DNA of 64,000 nt from Thermoactinomyces sp. DSM 45892 (GTDB lineage: Bacteria > Bacillota > Bacilli > Thermoactinomycetales > Thermoactinomycetaceae): NCBI RefSeq assembly GCF_900107305.1, contig NZ_FNPL01000004.1, positions 62,001 through 126,000 on the forward strand, written 5' to 3'. The translations under genes were made by a program, and so were the position numbers. Of this stretch, positions 60,776 through 64,000 are shown in pieces (positions within the stretch are counted from its first letter, which is position 1; every line of letters begins with the position of its first letter). The notes below the pieces were generated by a model. It made no database searches and was not told where the DNA came from. It saw only the letters and a program-made list of their open reading frames with translations.

Positions 60776-62137
60776 TTATAATTCATAGAGATCATCCTCG
60801 CTCTTTACATTGAGTTCTTTTTGTAGTGTGTAGATGTCTTGAATGCAATTGATGAACTCATTATTACTTTTCATCATATCGAAACAGTGAGCCAGTTTCA
60901 ATAAAGCAGAATATTGACGATGCTTAAAGCCGTGCTTTTCCGTAAGTTCAACGGATTCTCGAAAAAATGGGATGGCATCAGCATATTTTTTCTGGTGACT
61001 CAAGCAATTTCCTTGGATTATCAAGGCTTTAGATAAACGAAATACAACAGGTACCTTTCGGCTGATCTGAATCGCCTCTTGGATGTGAGTGTGCGCACGT
61101 TCCCAATCTCTTTGCGAGAGAAAGAGAACAGCTAAGTAGGAGTGAGTATCGATATGTCTTCGTTGATATTCTAAATTTCTATCAATCTCTAGAACCATTT
61201 GAAATCGTAGCAAAGCTTTATCGAATAATGATTGTTTCATGTAAATGCTCCCTAGGATGTTCAACAAATCAAGGTGACTGTGCTGAATTTGATTTCTCCG
61301 TGCAAGTTCCATTCCTTCTCTGCACATTTGGATCGCAGCATCAAATTCTTCTCGTTCTCGTAATAGGGTGGAACGGTATTTATATAAATTTAGTCGAGTT
61401 GAAATACTCTCTATTTCAGGTAGAGATTTCCATAACTCATTTAGGTATCGTAGAGCTAAATCAGATTGAGAAGAATTCATAAGATATAGAATTTTATTGC
61501 TTAATAGGAAGTGTAGAACATCTGGTCTTTTTTTAGTGATATCAATGGCTTCAAGCCCATTTTTTACATGTGCCAAGGCACTCAAGAAGTCATTTTGATG
61601 GTAGCTACAGTTGCTTAATTGGTTATAGCATAGGCTAATGATGTTATCTTCGGGCTCTAACTTATGGATTCTGCATAGCTGGATGGCTTGTTCAAAGTGA
61701 GAGCGTGCTTTTTTGAATTCCTTATTTTTATAGTAGTAGCGACCTTTTAAGTAAGAGAGCCACGGGGCGAATGCATGAAAGTCTTCGAGTTTCACTGCTT
61801 CTAGCTTATTCAGTATTTCGAGCTTCCCCTCTGTTGGACCAAAACTTTGAATATCTAGCATCGTCTCGATACAGTCAAAGTAGAATCTCAATTCTTCCAT
61901 AGCGTGCTGTTCTTGACGGATTAGCGAACCCAGCTTCATTCGATCGAGCTTCAACTTCTTCAGTAAATAGGCAAACGTATCATCCCTCGGATCGACTTCT
62001 CCGCGCTCAATATTACTAATCGTCGAAGCAGACAAATTCACATCTTCGAGATCCTTCTGATTTAATCCTAAATCCTTTCTTGCTTTTTTCACGACATATC
62101 GAGCTAAGTTAGCCTCTGCGTAAGGCGTGTTCTCCAT
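60776..62137 (-). CDS. HTH-TPR transcriptional regulator
   Basis: The 453-residue protein has an HTH_3 domain at about 14-70 (VVKKARKDLGLNQKDLEDVNL, SASTISNIERGEVDPR) and TPR-like repeats to the end (ISLCYNQLSNCSYHQNDFLSAL, LDLLNILGSIYMKQSLFDKAL). I start at ATG 62137, 6 nt after AAAGGAAG, rather than at 62167. It is the third regulator of this layout in the window and sits among the collagen genes, so a role in their expression is possible but unproven. Confidence 0.85.
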   Translation of the reverse strand: MENTPYAEANLARYVVKKARKDLGLNQKDLEDVNLSASTISNIERGEVDPRDDTFAYLLKKLKLDRMKLGSLIRQEQHAMEELRFYFDCIETMLDIQSFGPTEGKLEILNKLEAVKLEDFHAFAPWLSYLKGRYYYKNKEFKKARSHFEQAIQLCRIHKLEPEDNIISLCYNQLSNCSYHQNDFLSALAHVKNGLEAIDITKKRPDVLHFLLSNKILYLMNSSQSDLALRYLNELWKSLPEIESISTRLNLYKYRSTLLREREEFDAAIQMCREGMELARRNQIQHSHLDLLNILGSIYMKQSLFDKALLRFQMVLEIDRNLEYQRRHIDTHSYLAVLFLSQRDWERAHTHIQEAIQISRKVPVVFRLSKALIIQGNCLSHQKKYADAIPFFRESVELTEKHGFKHRQYSALLKLAHCFDMMKSNNEFINCIQDIYTLQKELNVKSEDDLYEL

Positions 62138-62316
62138 ATTGAGCTTCCTTTCTTTGTTAGGATGCACAGAAAAATATTCAAAATAGAAAATCTTTTATCA
62201 TTTTAATTCTCCACGTTAAAATCAATCCCCTTCTATCGAGACAAGCCCAGTAAAATAGATATTCACGATCGCTGTAACCCCACTCGTGCCAGTTCTAAAG
62301 TTAAAATACCTTAATA

Positions 62317-62345
62317 TTGAAAAAATTTAATCAATAAAATATAAT
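62317..62345 (+). promoter_or_regulatory. SigA-type promoter
   Basis: TTGAAA (62317-62322) and TATAAT (62340-62345) are separated by 17 nt, about 85 nt before the TTG start of the next gene. Confidence 0.78.
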
Positions 62346-62429
62346 TTAGCTGACGATGCAGTAAATTCTTAACAGTATACCTGCCCTATTTCTGATTTTC
62401 TAAAAACAACAGAACGGAGTGTTTGGAAA

Positions 62430-62807
62430 TTGTTAAAACTTCAAGTAGAAGGATCGAGAGAGAAGATTAAGTCCTTTATGGACGATGTTCACCGTAATCC
62501 AAGTGTAAAGATTCTAGAGCAAGAGACTGGATACAAGATTAAAGACGGCGAAGTCCAGCCTTGTGTTAAGTGTTCCATCGATCATATACCCGAACGGCGC
62601 ATGAGTCTGATTCAGATCATTACCACTGACGGTCAGAAGATCGAATTTAAGATGTTCGACATGGTACAAGCCGCCATCACCGAAGGCGTAAAAGTCTTCG
62701 GTGGCCGATCCGTTGATATCTTTAGTGTTATCCAAAAAGAAAAAGAAGCCTTTAGACTATGGAAGAAGCTACGAGAAACATTCGAAGAAAAAGACGAACG
62801 CTCCTAG
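62430..62807 (+). CDS. Protein of unknown function (DUF3970-like N-terminus)
   Basis: The 125-residue protein opens MLKLQVEGSREKIKSFMDDV, a beta-alpha element like that of the small DUF3970 proteins of Bacillus. A longer C-terminal part follows, containing IQIITTDGQKIEFKMFD and a basic/acidic helix (KEKEAFRLWKKLRETFEEK). A pair of cysteines (CVKC, about 45-48) is present. It starts with TTG 62430, about 10 nt after GGAG, and has its own promoter. The family link is tentative and no role is known. Confidence 0.65.
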   Translation: MLKLQVEGSREKIKSFMDDVHRNPSVKILEQETGYKIKDGEVQPCVKCSIDHIPERRMSLIQIITTDGQKIEFKMFDMVQAAITEGVKVFGGRSVDIFSVIQKEKEAFRLWKKLRETFEEKDERS

Positions 62808-63190
62808 AACTTCCCACACTCTCACAGGCTCGTAATGGAAGTGTAGATATATGTTCTAGACTACCCCCAGTAGTCCGGCCCATCCTCTACACTCACCACT
62901 CTCTAAGGAGGTGATGCGAAACTATAGGTATATCACCAGCATACACCAATGTCCCTATCAAGTCACGAACACTGTTTTGAAACACAACCATTTTCAAGCC
63001 AAATACGAAGGACGTAGGGTATTCGTAGCGACAACTCGTCCTTCGTATTTATCTAGGAGATTTCTAGAGAGAAGCCAGGAGCGATTTCGAAATGAAAGAT
63101 AAAACGAATAAAGGGTATGTGTCGTTAATACCGGACACATACCCTACAGGTTTGATTACATCTTTAACTTTTTTGATTCACTTTATCATA
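62808..63190. other. Gap with two hairpins
   Basis: I see no supported gene. A perfect 14-bp stem (AAATACGAAGGACG 63001-63014 / CGTCCTTCGTATTT 63037-63050) could be a terminator for the rightward gene. A second hairpin lies at 63112. A 63-codon frame from 62911 is crossed by the first hairpin and its ribosome site is too close to the start, so it was not called. Confidence 0.5.
63112..63147. terminator. Terminator (hairpin family copy C)
   Basis: AGGGTATGTGTC / GACACATACCCT form a 12-bp stem. The sequence resembles copies A (51720) and B (53649), and it lies just after the end of the leftward collagen gene. Confidence 0.7.
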
Positions 63191-64000
63191 TTATCCAATT
63201 CGGGTAATAGCGATACTTGAGTACGCTGGTACTCGCCCTGCAGTGGTAGTGTTGAATAGCGTTGCAACACTACCATTATTTGATGCATTTCGAACCCCGA
63301 TAGTAGATCCTGCATTTAATGGCAATACATCCATGATAGTGATAGAACCGGGACCTGTTTCTCCTATTACTGCGGCAATGGTGTTTGTTCGTTGTGTGCC
63401 ATTTACTTCGAATGCAAATACACTGGAGTTACGAGCTGTAATAGTGGATATCATCAGATATACGCCAGCACCAGTTACAGTAAATAAAGTACCGGTTGGG
63501 GAAGCAGCAAAACCACTTGATACTACACCAACTGCACTTTCAGTTAGGTTGTATCCTATTCTTCCTCCCGCCGCCACGGTTATACCCGCAGTATTATCCC
63601 CCATAAACGCCCCGAAAGCTGCAGGAAAAGCAGATGTAGGTCCAGTGGGTCCTTGAGGTCCGCTAGCTCCAGTAGGTCCCGTCGCTCCGTTCGCTCCATT
63701 TACCCCAGTAGGTCCCGTCGCTCCTGTCACCCCTTGGGCTCCCACTCCAGTAGGTCCAGTGGGTCCTTGAGGTCCCGTAGCGCCATCAGAGCCAGCGCCG
63801 GTAGGTCCTTGAGGCCCAGTGGGTCCTTGAGGTCCCGTAGCACCATCGGAGCCAGCGCCCGTAGGTCCCTGAGGCCCAGTGTTCCCTTGAGGTCCCGTAG
63901 CACCATCGGAGCCAGCGCCCGTAGGTCCCTGAGGCCCAGTGGGTCCTTGAGGTCCCGTAGCGCCATCGGAGCCAGCACCCGTAGGTCCCTGAGGCCCAGT
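63191..64000 (-). CDS. Collagen-like spore-surface protein, C-terminal part (runs off right edge)
   Basis: The open frame continues beyond 64000. The visible part is a Gly-X-Y region ([18 protein letters not shown] units, then [21 protein letters not shown]) and a C-terminal domain of about 140 residues from [16 protein letters not shown] to [13 protein letters not shown]. This tip resembles the last domain of the giant propeller protein (RVPAYASI) more than the heads of operons 1 and 2. Units of 63 bp recur near 63760-64000. The N-terminus and start are outside the window. Confidence 0.82.
   Translation of the reverse strand, partial: TGPQGPTGAGSDGATGPQGPTGPQGPTGAGSDGATGPQGNTGPQGPTGAGSDGATGPQGPTGPQGPTGAGSDGATGPQGPTGPTGVGAQGVTGATGPTGVNGANGATGPTGASGPQGPTGPTSAFPAAFGAFMGDNTAGITVAAGGRIGYNLTESAVGVVSSGFAASPTGTLFTVTGAGVYLMISTITARNSSVFAFEVNGTQRTNTIAAVIGETGPGSITIMDVLPLNAGSTIGVRNASNNGSVATLFNTTTAGRVPAYSSIAITRIG

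Noticed and set aside
60769-60813. 14-codon frame beginning MPFIIHRDHPRSLH, possible pheromone
   Set aside because: It is antisense to the end of the HTH-TPR gene and lacks the secretion signal of Phr/NprX-type peptides.
62911-63102. 63-codon plus-strand frame after GTG/ATG with AAGGAGG
   Set aside because: Only about 2 nt separate the ribosome site from the ATG, a perfect 14-bp hairpin crosses the frame, and the protein is basic with no recognisable fold.

Overview
The window looks like an origin-proximal chromosome segment of an endospore-forming, low-to-medium GC Bacillota, most likely a member of Bacillales. The evidence is the parB / yyaC / ychF / rpsF-ssb-rpsR / gdpP / rplI / dnaB / purA order, a complete walRK-yycHI-walJ-htrA-rlmH set, ywhD-pbpG-speE-speB, the spore protein YyaC, and many BclA-like collagen proteins. 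I cannot name the species. Thermoactinomycetaceae or Paenibacillaceae would fit, but that is a guess. No rRNA, tRNA, CRISPR array or intact insertion sequence was seen.

Layout. (1) 1-11350 is a conserved + strand housekeeping block: the parB end, yyaC (minus strand), plsC, DUF951, ychF, rpsF-ssb-rpsR, an alpha/beta hydrolase (minus strand), a MazG-like gene, gdpP-rplI, dnaB and purA. (2) 11515-22573 is an AT-rich accessory island that encodes a class III lanthipeptide pathway: an HTH-TPR regulator, the LanKC synthetase, two tandem 42-residue precursors with identical cores, a decayed third copy, an ABC ATPase/permease pair, an ABC exporter, a two-subunit M16 peptidase and a small membrane peptide. 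(3) 22613-32606 is a minus-strand block (rlmH, CxxH protein, htrA, walJ, yycI, yycH, walK, walR), inverted relative to the Bacillus subtilis arrangement. It is interrupted by a decayed collagen-like gene and carries a tandem pair of perfect DnaA boxes. (4) 33011-41197 holds an unknown gene, an orphan sensor kinase, ywhD, a secreted Cys-rich protein that may be a bacteriocin with a small membrane partner, a second HTH-TPR regulator and pbpG. (5) 41398-64000 is dominated by collagen-like spore-surface genes: two three-gene tandem operons, then speE-speB, then a 5'-truncated collagen/beta-propeller gene, a 1559-residue collagen protein with three beta-propellers, a third HTH-TPR regulator and a further collagen gene running off the right edge.

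How the parts work together. The lanthipeptide genes form a self-contained route: transcription control, synthesis and cyclisation, export, probable leader removal by the M16 pair, and probable self-protection by the ABC-2 pair. The collagen proteins share an N-terminal helical domain, two Gly-X-Y blocks split by a conserved spacer, and divergent C-terminal jelly-roll-like or propeller heads. This is the design expected for a filamentous spore nap with interchangeable tips. The family sits between pbpG and speE, genes that are neighbours in B. subtilis, so it appears to have expanded there by tandem duplication. A fragment of pbpG copied between the two operons supports this.
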